Of a stretch of DNA of 64,000 nucleotides, positions 17,887 to 28,106 are shown piece after piece. The stretch's first letter is position 1. Each line of letters begins with the position of its first letter. The position numbers and the translations under genes were made by a program. Below the pieces are notes generated by a model. That model was given only the letters and a program-made list of their open reading frames with translations, ran no database searches and was not told the origin of the DNA. The DNA lies in the NCBI GenBank assembly GCA_046583095.1, contig JAYGDB010000078.1:1-64000 (forward strand). Direction: 5' to 3'. This DNA comes from JAJDAN01 sp046583095. Its GTDB lineage: Bacteria; Myxococcota_A; UBA9160; UBA4427.

Positions 17887-18007
17887 GAGACTGTCTCCTG
17901 ACCGAAACGGCGACCCGGACCTGGGGTTGAAGACGGTCGGGGGGACACGATCGGATCGGCGAGTATTACGGACCTTTGGGCCGGGTGCACTGCGCCCGTT
18001 CGGACCC

Positions 18008-20062
18008 TCAGCGCGCGGGCAACCGGGAAACGGGCTCACGCAAGCCCGTCAGAACCTGCCTGGCCTGGGCTGCGGAAAATAGCGGGAGCACGGCTACCGG
18101 CGCGGGCGACCCGAGTTGCGACCCTGCCCTAGACCGGACGACGGCCACCAAGGCCTTCGACAGCCAGTCGTCCTCGCCTGCGAGATCGACAGCCGCCTGC
18201 CGCGCCTCGGCAAGCCGACCCGCGTGCAGGAGCGACCACACCAGGCGACGCGCAGCAGACCGCGCCTGTGGATCCACGAGGATCCGGGCGCGATCGACCT
18301 GCACGGCTCGCTCGTACAGGCCGAGCGCCGCGTACAGGGCTCCGAGGTGCTCCAGTGCCGCCGGTCGGCGCGAACCCGAGGAGCGTGCCCCGGCCTCCAG
18401 ACGAGAGAGGTGCGTCGGCACGACGCCGTGATCTACGGCCCACGCCGGCGCCTCGCGGATCACGCGATCCAGGTCCAAGCCGCGGTCGGAATCGAATGGC
18501 ACCCCGTGGCCCGCGTAGTAGTCGGCCACGCGCTTCCGGTTGGCCCGGTTGCGCGGGTTGTCCCTCAGGTAAACGGCGCTTCGCGGGGTTCGGAACACGA
18601 GCAGCCAGCCGCCAGTCGCTTCCAGATGGGTGGTCGTGTGGATGGCAGGACGATTCGGCGGCCGCACCACGGGCAGGCCGGTGCCGAAGAAGACGTCGAT
18701 TCCGAGCCGGTCCAGAGTGTCGGTGAACGACTCCGCCGGCGTCGCACCGAGTCGACGCTCGATCTGGATACGCGCCTGCATGATGTGCTTGGGGAAGTTG
18801 AGCGAGCCGTTCACGAAGACCTGCATGCGCGGAGCCAGCCAGAATCCGAGGAAGTTCCCGCTCTCGTAGCCGTTGAAGAGACGCCCCTCGAGCTGGGCAT
18901 CCTGCAGGAACCAGACCGCATGGGCGTAGCTCTTCGTCGCCGGATAGGGCTCGGCGTAGCGCACGCGCTGCACGCCTCGGGAGATCATCGGCCAATCTCC
19001 GTATGAGACGAAGGCCGGCACCAGCAGCACGGCGAGCGCAGCGATCAGTACCGGAACCAGACGCGAACGATCTCCGAAGAACCCACGGACGTGCGCACAG
19101 TGCCCGAGGAAGAGCAACGGGAAGATCCCGAGCCACAACAGACGAACCGCGGAGAGAAGACCGACGAGCGAGACCATCGCGAGCGCGGCCAGCGCAAGAT
19201 CCGCGCCTCGACCCGAGCGCCAGCCGCGCAGCCCCAGAACCGCGGCCACGGGCGTCAGCACGAGCAGGCTCCAGACGACGAGCCACGACAACAGACTGGG
19301 CGGCAGGTTCGCCAGCGGCAGCTGGAAGAGCGAGACCGAAGCCCATTCGTCGACGACGACACCCAGAGCAGGCGTCTCGGCGCCGGCTGCCAGGTAGAGC
19401 AGATGAGGCCGAACTCCTTCTGGATTCAACAGTGTTGCCAGCAGACCGAACGCCAGCGCCAGGCCAAGGCCAACAGCTCGCGCCCGATCCGTCGCGTCCC
19501 TGCGAACCACGGCCGTGATCGCAGCTCCGATCGCGGCTGCGCCGATCAACGTCGGGCCCAAGACGAACGCGCCGTGGGCGTTCACCCAGAAGGCGCAGAG
19601 CCCAACCGACAGGAAGATCCGCTGTCGCGAAGGAGGACGCCCGTCCGCGACCAGGATCCGGACGAGGAGTAGAGCTGTCAGCATGCTGAGGAGATGAGGG
19701 CGGAGCTGGAACAGGCGATAGGCCGACAGAACGACGAAGAGGCCGGTGCCGAGGTGTGCAAACAGTCGGGAACCGCTCGTTCGTCGGAGCGACGACCAGG
19801 CCAGGCCGAGGATCGCGACGACGAGCAAGACGTGGAAGACGCGCAGGCCCGTGAAGCCGAACAACCGCTCGACCCGGTACAGACCGATGTCCGTCAGCCA
19901 GGCAGCCGGCTCGGGAGGGCCTATTGCCGTATGCAGCAGCGGGTCTGCGGAAAGCCAGGGCCCGGCCGTCGCGTAGACCTTTCCGAGGGACAGGCGCAGC
20001 CAGGTGTCTTCACTGAAGACTGGCTGCCCCGCGGACACGAGGACGAGCGCCACCAGCGCCAA
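18008..20062 (-). CDS. large polytopic membrane protein with helical C-terminal tail
   Basis: The 684-residue protein has about eleven hydrophobic segments in the first 350 residues. A conserved-looking periplasmic loop near the start (FSEDTWLRLSLGKVYATAG) is followed by a soluble part with RLFNGYESGNFLGFWL, and a TPR-like tail (ALEHLGALYAALGLYERAV) closes it. The layout resembles uncharacterised glycosyltransferase-like (GT-C) membrane proteins, but no catalytic motif can be assigned. The reading frame opens only at a stop shortly upstream, and TTG 20062 is the best start available. It lies 40 bases downstream of the beta-barrel gene, so the two may be co-transcribed. Confidence 0.6.
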   Translation of the reverse strand: MALVALVLVSAGQPVFSEDTWLRLSLGKVYATAGPWLSADPLLHTAIGPPEPAAWLTDIGLYRVERLFGFTGLRVFHVLLVVAILGLAWSSLRRTSGSRLFAHLGTGLFVVLSAYRLFQLRPHLLSMLTALLLVRILVADGRPPSRQRIFLSVGLCAFWVNAHGAFVLGPTLIGAAAIGAAITAVVRRDATDRARAVGLGLALAFGLLATLLNPEGVRPHLLYLAAGAETPALGVVVDEWASVSLFQLPLANLPPSLLSWLVVWSLLVLTPVAAVLGLRGWRSGRGADLALAALAMVSLVGLLSAVRLLWLGIFPLLFLGHCAHVRGFFGDRSRLVPVLIAALAVLLVPAFVSYGDWPMISRGVQRVRYAEPYPATKSYAHAVWFLQDAQLEGRLFNGYESGNFLGFWLAPRMQVFVNGSLNFPKHIMQARIQIERRLGATPAESFTDTLDRLGIDVFFGTGLPVVRPPNRPAIHTTTHLEATGGWLLVFRTPRSAVYLRDNPRNRANRKRVADYYAGHGVPFDSDRGLDLDRVIREAPAWAVDHGVVPTHLSRLEAGARSSGSRRPAALEHLGALYAALGLYERAVQVDRARILVDPQARSAARRLVWSLLHAGRLAEARQAAVDLAGEDDWLSKALVAVVRSRAGSQLGSPAPVAVLPLFSAAQARQVLTGLREPVSRLPAR

Positions 20063-20102
20063 GGCCCCACCGCCAGCAACCCAGCAGGCTCGCGTCAGGT
20101 TC

Positions 20103-21368
20103 CTACTCCCCGGTCCACCGAAAGCGGAAACCTAGACCTATGCGATAGAGCCACGGATCGATCTTGAAGGACCAGTCCGTGCTGTAAGGGGTGGTTGCAA
20201 ACTGGCCGACCCCACCCTGCGCGGGTGCCCGGAACAGGACACTGCATAAGAAGTTGACCTCTCCCTGGAATTGGAAGCCAGGGGGAGGCTCGAGCACGTT
20301 ATTCGGACACGACGCACTCGTCGAGGCGGAGAGTCGCACCTTCCGATCCCCGAGCACACGGTATCCACGCGCATCGAGAAAGAGCGAAGTCTGGATCGGA
20401 CCGGCCTGAACAACCTCCATCTCGAGCTCCAGACCGGGACCGATCGCGTTGAAGGCCTGCGTCGAGCTGTCGTGCAGCTCGACCAGCCGAATGACCGGGA
20501 TCGGTGCTTCTTTTTCTGACCCCGAGTTCACCCTGGGACCAAAGGGGTGGTCCTGGTCAAACTGGGGTCGCGTGTTGAACTCGTAGGGGGGCTTGAATGC
20601 GCGAAGCACTGCGCCAGTCACGTTGACCTCGTAGCGGATCCAGCCGAAGGAGGCCTTCAACATCAACTTCCTGCCGAATAGCTCGGCGGGAACCGCGACA
20701 CCGATCGCAGCACCGAAGACGCCCTGCTCGACCGTTGCAGTCGTCCTGGCTCCAACGCCGGTGATCCCCTCTTCACTGAAGCAGCCAAAGCCAAAGGGGC
20801 AGCTACAACCGTCGCCAAAGCGTCCGTTTCCTCCGACGTTGACGAGCCTCCCGTTGACTGTCGAGATTTCGTGGGGTTCGCAGGGGTTCGGCGGAAAGCC
20901 GGGCGGTGACTCGATGGGAATCCGATTGTCCGGCACGTCGAAGACCTTCGGGTCGCCCTCCTTCGCAACATCCAGGTCGGCTCCGAACGTCGGCAAGTAC
21001 TCGCCGTTCACGAAGAAGCGGATGCCGCCCGGGATCTCGGCTGTCATCAGCTCCGCGTTGACCCCGACGTACGGCGAGACCGCGAAAGTCCGACCGTCGG
21101 CGCTCTCCTGCAACGGCCCGATGGCTGCTCCCTCCGCGTCGTCGATCGTGCTGTCGACGCTCGCTTTCTGCCGCTGGACGGTGAAGCCGCTCGTCACCGC
21201 CAGGGAGGGCTGCCAGTCACGCAAACGCAGCTCTTGATACAGCCACTCGTAGCCCGGCATCGGCTCCGATTGCTTGCTCTCCTGCTCCGATGCCGCTGAC
21301 ACTTGGAGCGCCGCAAGCACCAAGAGACCTGCAGCCAGCGTCGAAGCTAGATTGACCGGACGAAGCAT
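20103..21368 (-). CDS. outer-membrane beta-barrel protein, uncharacterised
   Basis: The 421-residue protein has a signal peptide (residues 1-25, VSAAS) and alternating amphipathic strands through most of its length. It ends YRIGLGFRFRWTGE, consistent with a barrel that closes with aromatic residues. A Cys-rich loop (GDGCSCPFGFGC) around residues 190-200 is likely extracellular or periplasmic and disulphide-bonded. No family could be named. It is divergent from the TonB-dependent receptor, so it may share a regulatory region of about 80 bases with it. Confidence 0.6.
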   Translation of the reverse strand: MLRPVNLASTLAAGLLVLAALQVSAASEQESKQSEPMPGYEWLYQELRLRDWQPSLAVTSGFTVQRQKASVDSTIDDAEGAAIGPLQESADGRTFAVSPYVGVNAELMTAEIPGGIRFFVNGEYLPTFGADLDVAKEGDPKVFDVPDNRIPIESPPGFPPNPCEPHEISTVNGRLVNVGGNGRFGDGCSCPFGFGCFSEEGITGVGARTTATVEQGVFGAAIGVAVPAELFGRKLMLKASFGWIRYEVNVTGAVLRAFKPPYEFNTRPQFDQDHPFGPRVNSGSEKEAPIPVIRLVELHDSSTQAFNAIGPGLELEMEVVQAGPIQTSLFLDARGYRVLGDRKVRLSASTSASCPNNVLEPPPGFQFQGEVNFLCSVLFRAPAQGGVGQFATTPYSTDWSFKIDPWLYRIGLGFRFRWTGE

Positions 21369-21452
21369 GGCCGCCTAGAGTGTGGCATGCGCAACCCGCG
21401 TGCAATCATGCGGCCGGACAGAATCTACCGAGGGGAGGTCGACGCGAAACCC

Positions 21453-24233
21453 ATGCAGATCCGGGGTCTGCTTCTCACGGGCCTCTTCTTGTTGGCAGCC
21501 TGGACGGCCGGGGCTGGGGTTGCGCGGGCCCAGCAAGACTCGACGGACGCTCCCGAGTCGACCGAAGCGGTCCGATCCAGCGAGGCCGAGTACACCCCGG
21601 GCATCGAAGAGCGAGTCGTTCTCGCCGGTGAGTCCGAGGGTGCCCAGGATTTCCAGGCCGGCGACTCGGTGAAGGGATTCGACGCCTCCGACCTCGAGGC
21701 CCTCGGGGCACAGAACATCGCCGACCTCGCCAAGTTCACCCCAAACCTCGAGATCGTCACAGCCGGCGCGACAACGCCCACCTTCTTTATTCGGGGCGTG
21801 GGGCTCAACGACTTCAACGCGAACTCGTCGGGCGCAGTTGCCATCTATCAGGACGACGTGCCGCTGAACGCCGCCGCGCTCCAGCTCGGGACGCTCTTCG
21901 ACATGGGGGGCGTCAACGTGCAGCGCGGCCCGCAAGGTACCGGCCCGTACCGCAATGCTTCGGCCGGCGCGATCAAGCTCTATGCCCGCAAGCCCTCCGG
22001 CGGCTACGGGGGCTACCTCCGCTCGAGCTACGGCAAGTTCGATGCTGTGGACCTCGAGGGCGCGGTGGAGGCGCCGATCTATCAAGACATCCTCTCGTGG
22101 CGGGAGGCATTCCGCTACCAGGACCGTAAGGGCTTCGGCGAGAACGGCTGCGGCGGCGCACCTCCCTTCGACCAGCGCGAGATCCTGGGGCCGTTTGTCC
22201 TGGACGCCGGCTTCCGAAACAGCTTTGCGATCGACCCCGACCACCCGGCCACCGGTCATGAGAGGTACCTCGCCGCTGTGGCGGCGCTCGGCGTCGATCC
22301 GTCCCGCGTAAGGAACCCGGATGAGCGAGGCGGCTTGGACCCGGACATCTCGATCTGCGGCGAACTCGTGGACCGGATCTTCGTCAAGGGCGGCAACGGA
22401 ACGTCCCCGATTCCGCCAGGCCTTCCGACAGACATCAACAACCAACACAACTGGGCAGCTCGCGGAGTCCTGCGCTTCTTGCCGAGCCTGGACATGGACT
22501 GGGTGCTGAACCTGCACGGAGGCCGGCGAGACGAGCAGTCCCGACTCGGACAGTCCATCGGGGTCCGGGGGACGCTCTGCGATCCAGAGCAAGACATCGA
22601 CGATTGCTCAGGACAGGACCCGACGGCCAGGATCGAAAACAGGTTCGGAGGCCAGGACGGCGGCGAGTATGTGAATCCCGACGCGCGCGGGCTGTTCACC
22701 GATTTCCTCGCCGCCGAATTCGAGGCCTGCGGCGCTGCCTGCGTGGGCAACACCCAGCCTCCCATCCGGCAGCGAAAGATCGCCCGAAATGATGCCGGGA
22801 TCTCCACGGCCAATTACCTCGCGAGCAACTTCGACCCGCTACCCCACCGCGGCGACTACAATCGAGTGGGCCAGACGAAGAACGACGTCTGGGGTGTCTC
22901 GCTCCAAGGTAATGTGACCCTTCCAGGCGACATCGAATTCCGGACCGTCAGCGGCTACGACAGCTACGACCGCTTCACGTCGGTCGATCTCGACTTCTCC
23001 CCCAACGTGCTGTTCGAGATCACCACCGACGACGACGGCTGGCAGCTCACCCAGGATCTCTCGCTCGGCGCCCACCCCTTCGAGGACATCCCGCTTCATG
23101 TTTCGGTCGGCGCCTTCTACCTGATGGAGGAGATCAACGTCGCCATCCAGAACGACTTCGGCATTCTCTCGGTCCTGGCAGTCGCCGGTCGCAACTACAC
23201 GCAGAAGATCTTCAGCGCTGCAGGCTACCTGCAGGCCGAGGTCGAGTTCTGGGACGACTTCACCCTGGACGGGGGCTTCCGGTACAACTGGGATCGCAAG
23301 GAGATCGACTACAGACTGAATCGCGCCATGATCACCCTCGCGACCAATCGAGTGGACGAGTGGCAGGCTCCCACCGGCCAGATCCGACTCACCTATCGGT
23401 TCCGCGAGGATACCCACGCGTATTGGAAGTACACCCGAGGCTGGAAGGGTGGCCATTACAACGCGACGAGCTCGCTCAACGAGGGCGTGACCCTCGCACA
23501 ACCCGAGCAGATCGACGCGTTCGAAATGGGGATGCGGGGCGCCTGGTTCGACGGGCGGGCGGCGCTTGGCCTCTCCCTCTTCTACTACGACTATAAGGAC
23601 TACCAGCTCTTCGTCGCCGAGGACGGGCCGGGTACTCCCGAATTCAAAGTCCTCAACGCGAGCGACGCTCGGGTGTTCGGCGCCGAGCTCGATTTGAAGC
23701 TTCAGCCCCGGCCCGGTACCTACCTGAACGCGAATTTCGGGTGGCTCGAGAGCGAGTTCATCGACTTCGTCCAGATCCAGCTCAGGCAGCAGACGATCGG
23801 AGACCAGGCGATCACACTCCGCTCGGTGATCCAGAACTCCGGCCACCGCCTACTCAACTCGCCGCAGTTCAAGTTGAGCCTGACTGCCGAGCAGGAGATC
23901 CAGCTGGGCCGGTTCGGCAAGCTGGTTGGCCGCTGGGACGGCGCGTGGACCGACGACAGATACTTCGATGCAACGAGCGGGCGCGGGGTGCCGAACAACC
24001 AGGACATCTTGATCCTGCCCGAGAACACGATCGGCCAGAAGGCCAACTGGATTCACAACCTGCGGCTCGCCTACCAGCCTACGGACCGCGTCGAGCTGGC
24101 CGCCTGGGTCCGCAATCTGACGAACGAGAACTACAAGACCTTCGCATTCGACGGCACCGCGTTCCGAGAGACCACGATCTACTTCGTCGGCGACCCGCGG
24201 ACCTACGGGATCTCGCTCGCCGTTCACTTCTAG
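21453..24233 (+). CDS. TonB-dependent outer-membrane receptor
   Basis: The 926-residue receptor has a signal peptide (ending ARAQQ) and a TonB-box-like IEERVVLAG. The plug domain shows LAKFTPNLEI, TFFIRGVGLNDF and VNVQRGPQGTGPYRNASAGAI, and a 22-strand-type barrel ends SLAVHF. It takes up a large substrate across the outer membrane with TonB energy. The plug style resembles FecA/CirA-like proteobacterial receptors for siderophores or complex organics; the ligand is not readable. ATG 21453 is preferred over 21387 because it gives a clean signal peptide and AGGGGAGG lies upstream. It is close to the Ton cluster at 11.9-17.9 kb. Confidence 0.9.
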   Translation: MQIRGLLLTGLFLLAAWTAGAGVARAQQDSTDAPESTEAVRSSEAEYTPGIEERVVLAGESEGAQDFQAGDSVKGFDASDLEALGAQNIADLAKFTPNLEIVTAGATTPTFFIRGVGLNDFNANSSGAVAIYQDDVPLNAAALQLGTLFDMGGVNVQRGPQGTGPYRNASAGAIKLYARKPSGGYGGYLRSSYGKFDAVDLEGAVEAPIYQDILSWREAFRYQDRKGFGENGCGGAPPFDQREILGPFVLDAGFRNSFAIDPDHPATGHERYLAAVAALGVDPSRVRNPDERGGLDPDISICGELVDRIFVKGGNGTSPIPPGLPTDINNQHNWAARGVLRFLPSLDMDWVLNLHGGRRDEQSRLGQSIGVRGTLCDPEQDIDDCSGQDPTARIENRFGGQDGGEYVNPDARGLFTDFLAAEFEACGAACVGNTQPPIRQRKIARNDAGISTANYLASNFDPLPHRGDYNRVGQTKNDVWGVSLQGNVTLPGDIEFRTVSGYDSYDRFTSVDLDFSPNVLFEITTDDDGWQLTQDLSLGAHPFEDIPLHVSVGAFYLMEEINVAIQNDFGILSVLAVAGRNYTQKIFSAAGYLQAEVEFWDDFTLDGGFRYNWDRKEIDYRLNRAMITLATNRVDEWQAPTGQIRLTYRFREDTHAYWKYTRGWKGGHYNATSSLNEGVTLAQPEQIDAFEMGMRGAWFDGRAALGLSLFYYDYKDYQLFVAEDGPGTPEFKVLNASDARVFGAELDLKLQPRPGTYLNANFGWLESEFIDFVQIQLRQQTIGDQAITLRSVIQNSGHRLLNSPQFKLSLTAEQEIQLGRFGKLVGRWDGAWTDDRYFDATSGRGVPNNQDILILPENTIGQKANWIHNLRLAYQPTDRVELAAWVRNLTNENYKTFAFDGTAFRETTIYFVGDPRTYGISLAVHF

Positions 24234-24255
24234 AAGCCCGACCCAAGACTCCTCG

Positions 24256-25662
24256 CTAGGGGATCGCGTAGCCGAGGGCGCGAAGCTGGTTGAGCTCGAG
24301 CTCCTCGATCTCGCGGGTTGGCGATTCACCCCAGGGCGGGCGCATCTGCAGGTAGGCATCCGCTAGCCCGCGGAGGCGCGCGAGCTCCTCCGGCATCTCT
24401 TGGGCCCGGTCGTCGAGCTCATCCGGATCGACACGGGCATCGAAGAGCTGCTCGATCGCCCGGCCCCGCTCTTCGGAGCGAACGTATCGCAACGGCCCGT
24501 CTGCGACCGCCAGCGAGTCGACTGGGCGCCGGGTTCGCTGTCCCCAGTTCTGGTCCAGCTGCGCGACGGCGGTGGGATCCGGCTCCTGTATGACCTCTCC
24601 GCGTGCTCTGGCCAGGAGCTGTGGCCGCAGGGAGTGCCCGTCGCGTTCGGCAGGAGACGAAAGGCCGATCAACTCGAGGACCGTCGGCCAGACGTCGATG
24701 TTGCGCGTGCGCCCTCTGAAGACGATGCCGGGCTCCAGACGAAATGGAAACGACAGAATGAACGGCACCTCCGTCGTCTCCCTGTAGACGCGCCGCGCGT
24801 GGCCCTCGATACCCCGCTCCCGAAACGCCTCGCCGTGGTCCGACCCGACTACGACGAGCGTGTTCTCTGTGTATCCCTGGTCTGCGAGATGGGCCATCAA
24901 CACGCCGACCACCCGATCCGTCCAGCGGATCGAGTTGTCGTAGATGTCCGAATAGGCTCCCCCGAACAGAGCCGTCTCCTCGTCGTAGAGGTACTCGTGG
25001 ACGTCCATCAGGTGCAGGTACAGGAACCAGCGCTCGTGCCCGTGGACCCGAAGGAACTCGAGCGCCGAGGCCAACCCGTCCTCATCGGTGGTCTTGCGGG
25101 TGAGGGTGGGATTCTCGATCCGAACCGAAGGAGGCAAACCTCGGCCGGCGGGCCGGATGTAGACGTCGAAGCCCTGGTCGAAGCCGAAGGTCGGGGCCAC
25201 CCAACCGTTCCGGTAGATGCCGACGGTACGAAAGCCGGCCTGCTTGAGAAGCTCCGCCGGGAGCTCTGCGGCGTCGGGAATCACGTGGTTGTAACGGGTG
25301 ATCCCCGTTCGCGCGGGATACAGCCCGGTCCACAACGACGCCATCGAGCACTTCGTCCACGAAGACTGCGACATGTGGCGACTGAAGCGGACGCCGTTCG
25401 CGGCGAGTCGGTCGAGCTCCGGGCTCGTATCCCGCAGGTAGCCATAGCTCCCGAGTCGATCGGCTCGCAGGGTGTCGATCAGGATGAAGAGCACGTTCAA
25501 GTCGTCGCGCTCGGCGAGTTGCTCGATGTCGTCTGCCGAACCCACGGGCCGTGGGTCCGGATCGCCAATCCGGATATCCACCACGGTCAGGACGAACGCA
25601 ACCACGAGCACGCCTGCTGCAACGACCCACGGCCAGGGACGATCGAGCAGCGGTTTCGGCAT
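24256..25662 (-). CDS. membrane-anchored sulfatase-superfamily hydrolase
   Basis: The 468-residue protein has one N-terminal membrane helix (residues 11-29). The LIDTLRADRLGSYGY metal motif contains Asp63, and the active-site block reads WTKCSMASLWTGLYP. As in the gene at the left edge, the FGly position is a Thr (Thr103), so it is probably not a sulfatase. A GSDHGEAFRERG metal motif is intact. The catalytic domain should face the periplasm. It converges on the TonB-dependent receptor. An envelope phosphodiester or phosphoethanolamine-type substrate is possible, but nothing in the sequence proves it. Confidence 0.82.
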   Translation of the reverse strand: MPKPLLDRPWPWVVAAGVLVVAFVLTVVDIRIGDPDPRPVGSADDIEQLAERDDLNVLFILIDTLRADRLGSYGYLRDTSPELDRLAANGVRFSRHMSQSSWTKCSMASLWTGLYPARTGITRYNHVIPDAAELPAELLKQAGFRTVGIYRNGWVAPTFGFDQGFDVYIRPAGRGLPPSVRIENPTLTRKTTDEDGLASALEFLRVHGHERWFLYLHLMDVHEYLYDEETALFGGAYSDIYDNSIRWTDRVVGVLMAHLADQGYTENTLVVVGSDHGEAFRERGIEGHARRVYRETTEVPFILSFPFRLEPGIVFRGRTRNIDVWPTVLELIGLSSPAERDGHSLRPQLLARARGEVIQEPDPTAVAQLDQNWGQRTRRPVDSLAVADGPLRYVRSEERGRAIEQLFDARVDPDELDDRAQEMPEELARLRGLADAYLQMRPPWGESPTREIEELELNQLRALGYAIP

Positions 25663-25800
25663 GACGCGCAGACTAGCAGCCCGCCTAAGAACCCTTCGGT
25701 CGCCATCCACGTCGCTACGAACCTGGCTGGGTCGGAGCCCTTCGACGGGCAGCTGGAGATGGTTCGATCCGGGCCAGTGACTATACTGCGCGCCGCGCCA

Positions 25801-28101
25801 ATGCCCGCCAACCGCCCTATCCCGCTGCTTCCGGTCCTCACAGCCTGCCTGGCGGTATGTGCAGCAGTGATCGGCTGCGATCCGTCCGATTCCCTCGAAC
25901 CGATTCGACAGCAACAGGATGCCGGGAACTTCGCAGCGACGATCGGGCCGCTTCGCGAGATCATGAACGACGACCCGGATGATCCCGAGGTGAACTACCT
26001 CTACGGGCTTGCACTCTCTCGAACCGGCCAGGCGGGCCTGGCCGAGTGGTCCCTCAGCGAGGCGATGAACGCCCCCGAGTGGCTCGAACGGGCCGGACGG
26101 CTGCTCGCATACAATGCGGTCTCCACTGGCAACCATCATCGAGCCATCGAGGTCACCAGCAAGATCCTCGACGGCGATCCCGACAACGTCGACGTGTTGC
26201 TCCTGCGCGCCAATGCTTACGCGCGCTCGCGGATCCACTGGGAAGCGGCCCTCACGGACGTCGATCGGATCCTGGAACTCGAGCCCGATACCCCCGAAGC
26301 GATGGAGCCGAGGATTCTCTCCCTCCTCGGACTCGAGCGGATCGATGAAGCCGCCGCGGCCCTCGACGAGTTGGGGGAGCAGATCGAGAAGAGTCACATG
26401 GGTCCGAACAGCGAGGCCTGGTACTGCGCCACCACTGCCATCTTCGCGGACGACGGCGACCAGGAGGAGCGCGCTCGCGAGCTCTGGGGGGACTGCCTCG
26501 AGCGCTTCCCCAAGCACGCGAACGTCGTCACCAATGGGATGAAGTTCTTCGACGCGAGACGCGAGTACGATCGCAGCCAAGAGATCCTCGAGGCGGCCCA
26601 CGAGGCCGATCCGCAGTCCCGCAGCTACCGCATCCAGCTGGCGAACCGGCTCCGCGTCGCGGGCCGCGCAGACGAGAGCGAGCAGACGCTTCGAGGCGCC
26701 ACCGAGTCGGAGCATCCCCAGGTCGCGGCCCTCGGATGGTTCGACCTCGCCAAGCACTTCCAGGAGATCGGGAATCACGAGCAGGCGTCCAAAGCGCAGG
26801 AACGCGCCGTCACGCTGACGCGCACCACGGGGCTCGCGCATCCACAGCTGCTGCTCGAGTACGCCGACGCCCTGCTGCTGGCGGGGAAGTTCGACGAGGC
26901 GCTGGCAATCGCGGACGAGATGAGCCTGGAGGCCCACGTGGCGATGATCCGCGCCCGGGTCGCGCAGGAGCAGGGCAATCCCGCCAAGGCGCTCGAGCAC
27001 TTCGGGGATGCATTCCGGCTGTGGCCCAACAACCCGTTCGCCCGTTATCACGCGGCACTCGCCTCAGAGGCCGTTGGCGACTTCGACGCGGCCATCGAGG
27101 CCTATCGCTACTCGATCCGCGTCGCCCCGAGTGCCACCGATGCCCGCAACCGGCTCGCACGGCTCCATCTCGCCGAAGGACGCCCCTCGGAGGCGCTGCT
27201 TCTGCTTCGACTGCGGACCGAGCACGCGCCCCTCGACCTCGAAGGAGAGCTGCTGTCTCTGCGGCTGTGGGCACTGCTCGGAAATGGACCGGCCCTGTTG
27301 AAGCAGCTCCAGCGAATTCGAGGCGGTAGCCCCCAACTCCTGGGTACCGCGCTGGCGAGCTCCCTGCAGGGGATTCGAGAGCGGGCAGGTGCCGGGGCCG
27401 CTCTCCGCTCGCTGGGCACGTCGCCCGGCGTGGACCTCACGGCACTGGACAACGCGGACGCCCTGCGCGCCGTAGTTCGCCTGTCCATCGAGATGAACCA
27501 AGGCGACGAGATAAGACCGACCGTCGAAGAGGCTCTCTCGAAGCACCCCGAGGTGGCCACCTTCCACGAAATCCACGGCCTCTGGCTCGAGCTCAGCGGC
27601 GAGACGGACAGCCTGGCTCGCAGCGCCTACCGGGCTGCGATCGAGCGCGATCCCCGAAACCCTGGCGCGCTCTCGGGCCTGGGCCGGCTTGCCCAGACGC
27701 CAGACGAGGCACTCGGCCTGTTCGAGCGCGCCGCCGCCGCAAAGCCCCAGGATCCAGACCCGGGCTGGGCTGCGGCACAGACACTGGTCGCAGCCGGGAG
27801 ATCGTCGGAAGCCGAGGCCCGCCTCGAGGAGTTGCTCGCAAAGCATCCCTACGAGGCCCGGGCTGCCGCCGCGCTCGTCGAGATGCGACTCGAGCGCGGG
27901 GAAGCCGACGAACGCACGGCCGAACTCGCCCACAGGGCGGTGCGCTTCGGCCGCAGCATCGAAGCGCTGGACCTCTTGGGCCGCGTGCATCGGCGCCGCG
28001 ACGAACCCGACCTCGCGGAAGCCGTGGAGGCCCGAGTTCGGGCCCTGCGCAGCGGCAGGCGGGGGGAGGACAGAGCACCTGTTAACTCAACTCAGGATTG
28101 A
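25801..28101 (+). CDS. large TPR lipoprotein
   Basis: This 766-residue protein starts with a signal sequence and a lipobox VIGC (Cys26). A long array of about sixteen tetratricopeptide-like repeats follows, for example ALEHFGDAFRLWPNNPFARYH and AIEAYRYSIRVAPSATDARNR. It is likely an envelope scaffold or assembly protein. ATG 25801 is chosen because the lipoprotein signal begins there; the reading frame continues upstream for over a kilobase, antisense to the sulfatase-like gene, without protein character. Its stop lies 185 bases before the CTERM-tailed exported protein. Confidence 0.8.
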   Translation: MPANRPIPLLPVLTACLAVCAAVIGCDPSDSLEPIRQQQDAGNFAATIGPLREIMNDDPDDPEVNYLYGLALSRTGQAGLAEWSLSEAMNAPEWLERAGRLLAYNAVSTGNHHRAIEVTSKILDGDPDNVDVLLLRANAYARSRIHWEAALTDVDRILELEPDTPEAMEPRILSLLGLERIDEAAAALDELGEQIEKSHMGPNSEAWYCATTAIFADDGDQEERARELWGDCLERFPKHANVVTNGMKFFDARREYDRSQEILEAAHEADPQSRSYRIQLANRLRVAGRADESEQTLRGATESEHPQVAALGWFDLAKHFQEIGNHEQASKAQERAVTLTRTTGLAHPQLLLEYADALLLAGKFDEALAIADEMSLEAHVAMIRARVAQEQGNPAKALEHFGDAFRLWPNNPFARYHAALASEAVGDFDAAIEAYRYSIRVAPSATDARNRLARLHLAEGRPSEALLLLRLRTEHAPLDLEGELLSLRLWALLGNGPALLKQLQRIRGGSPQLLGTALASSLQGIRERAGAGAALRSLGTSPGVDLTALDNADALRAVVRLSIEMNQGDEIRPTVEEALSKHPEVATFHEIHGLWLELSGETDSLARSAYRAAIERDPRNPGALSGLGRLAQTPDEALGLFERAAAAKPQDPDPGWAAAQTLVAAGRSSEAEARLEELLAKHPYEARAAAALVEMRLERGEADERTAELAHRAVRFGRSIEALDLLGRVHRRRDEPDLAEAVEARVRALRSGRRGEDRAPVNSTQD

Positions 28102-28106
28102 GAACC

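Noticed and set aside
24400..25800. The upstream extension of the TPR lipoprotein frame
   Set aside because: It is antisense to the sulfatase-like gene and encodes no recognisable sequence; the lipoprotein signal starts at 25801.
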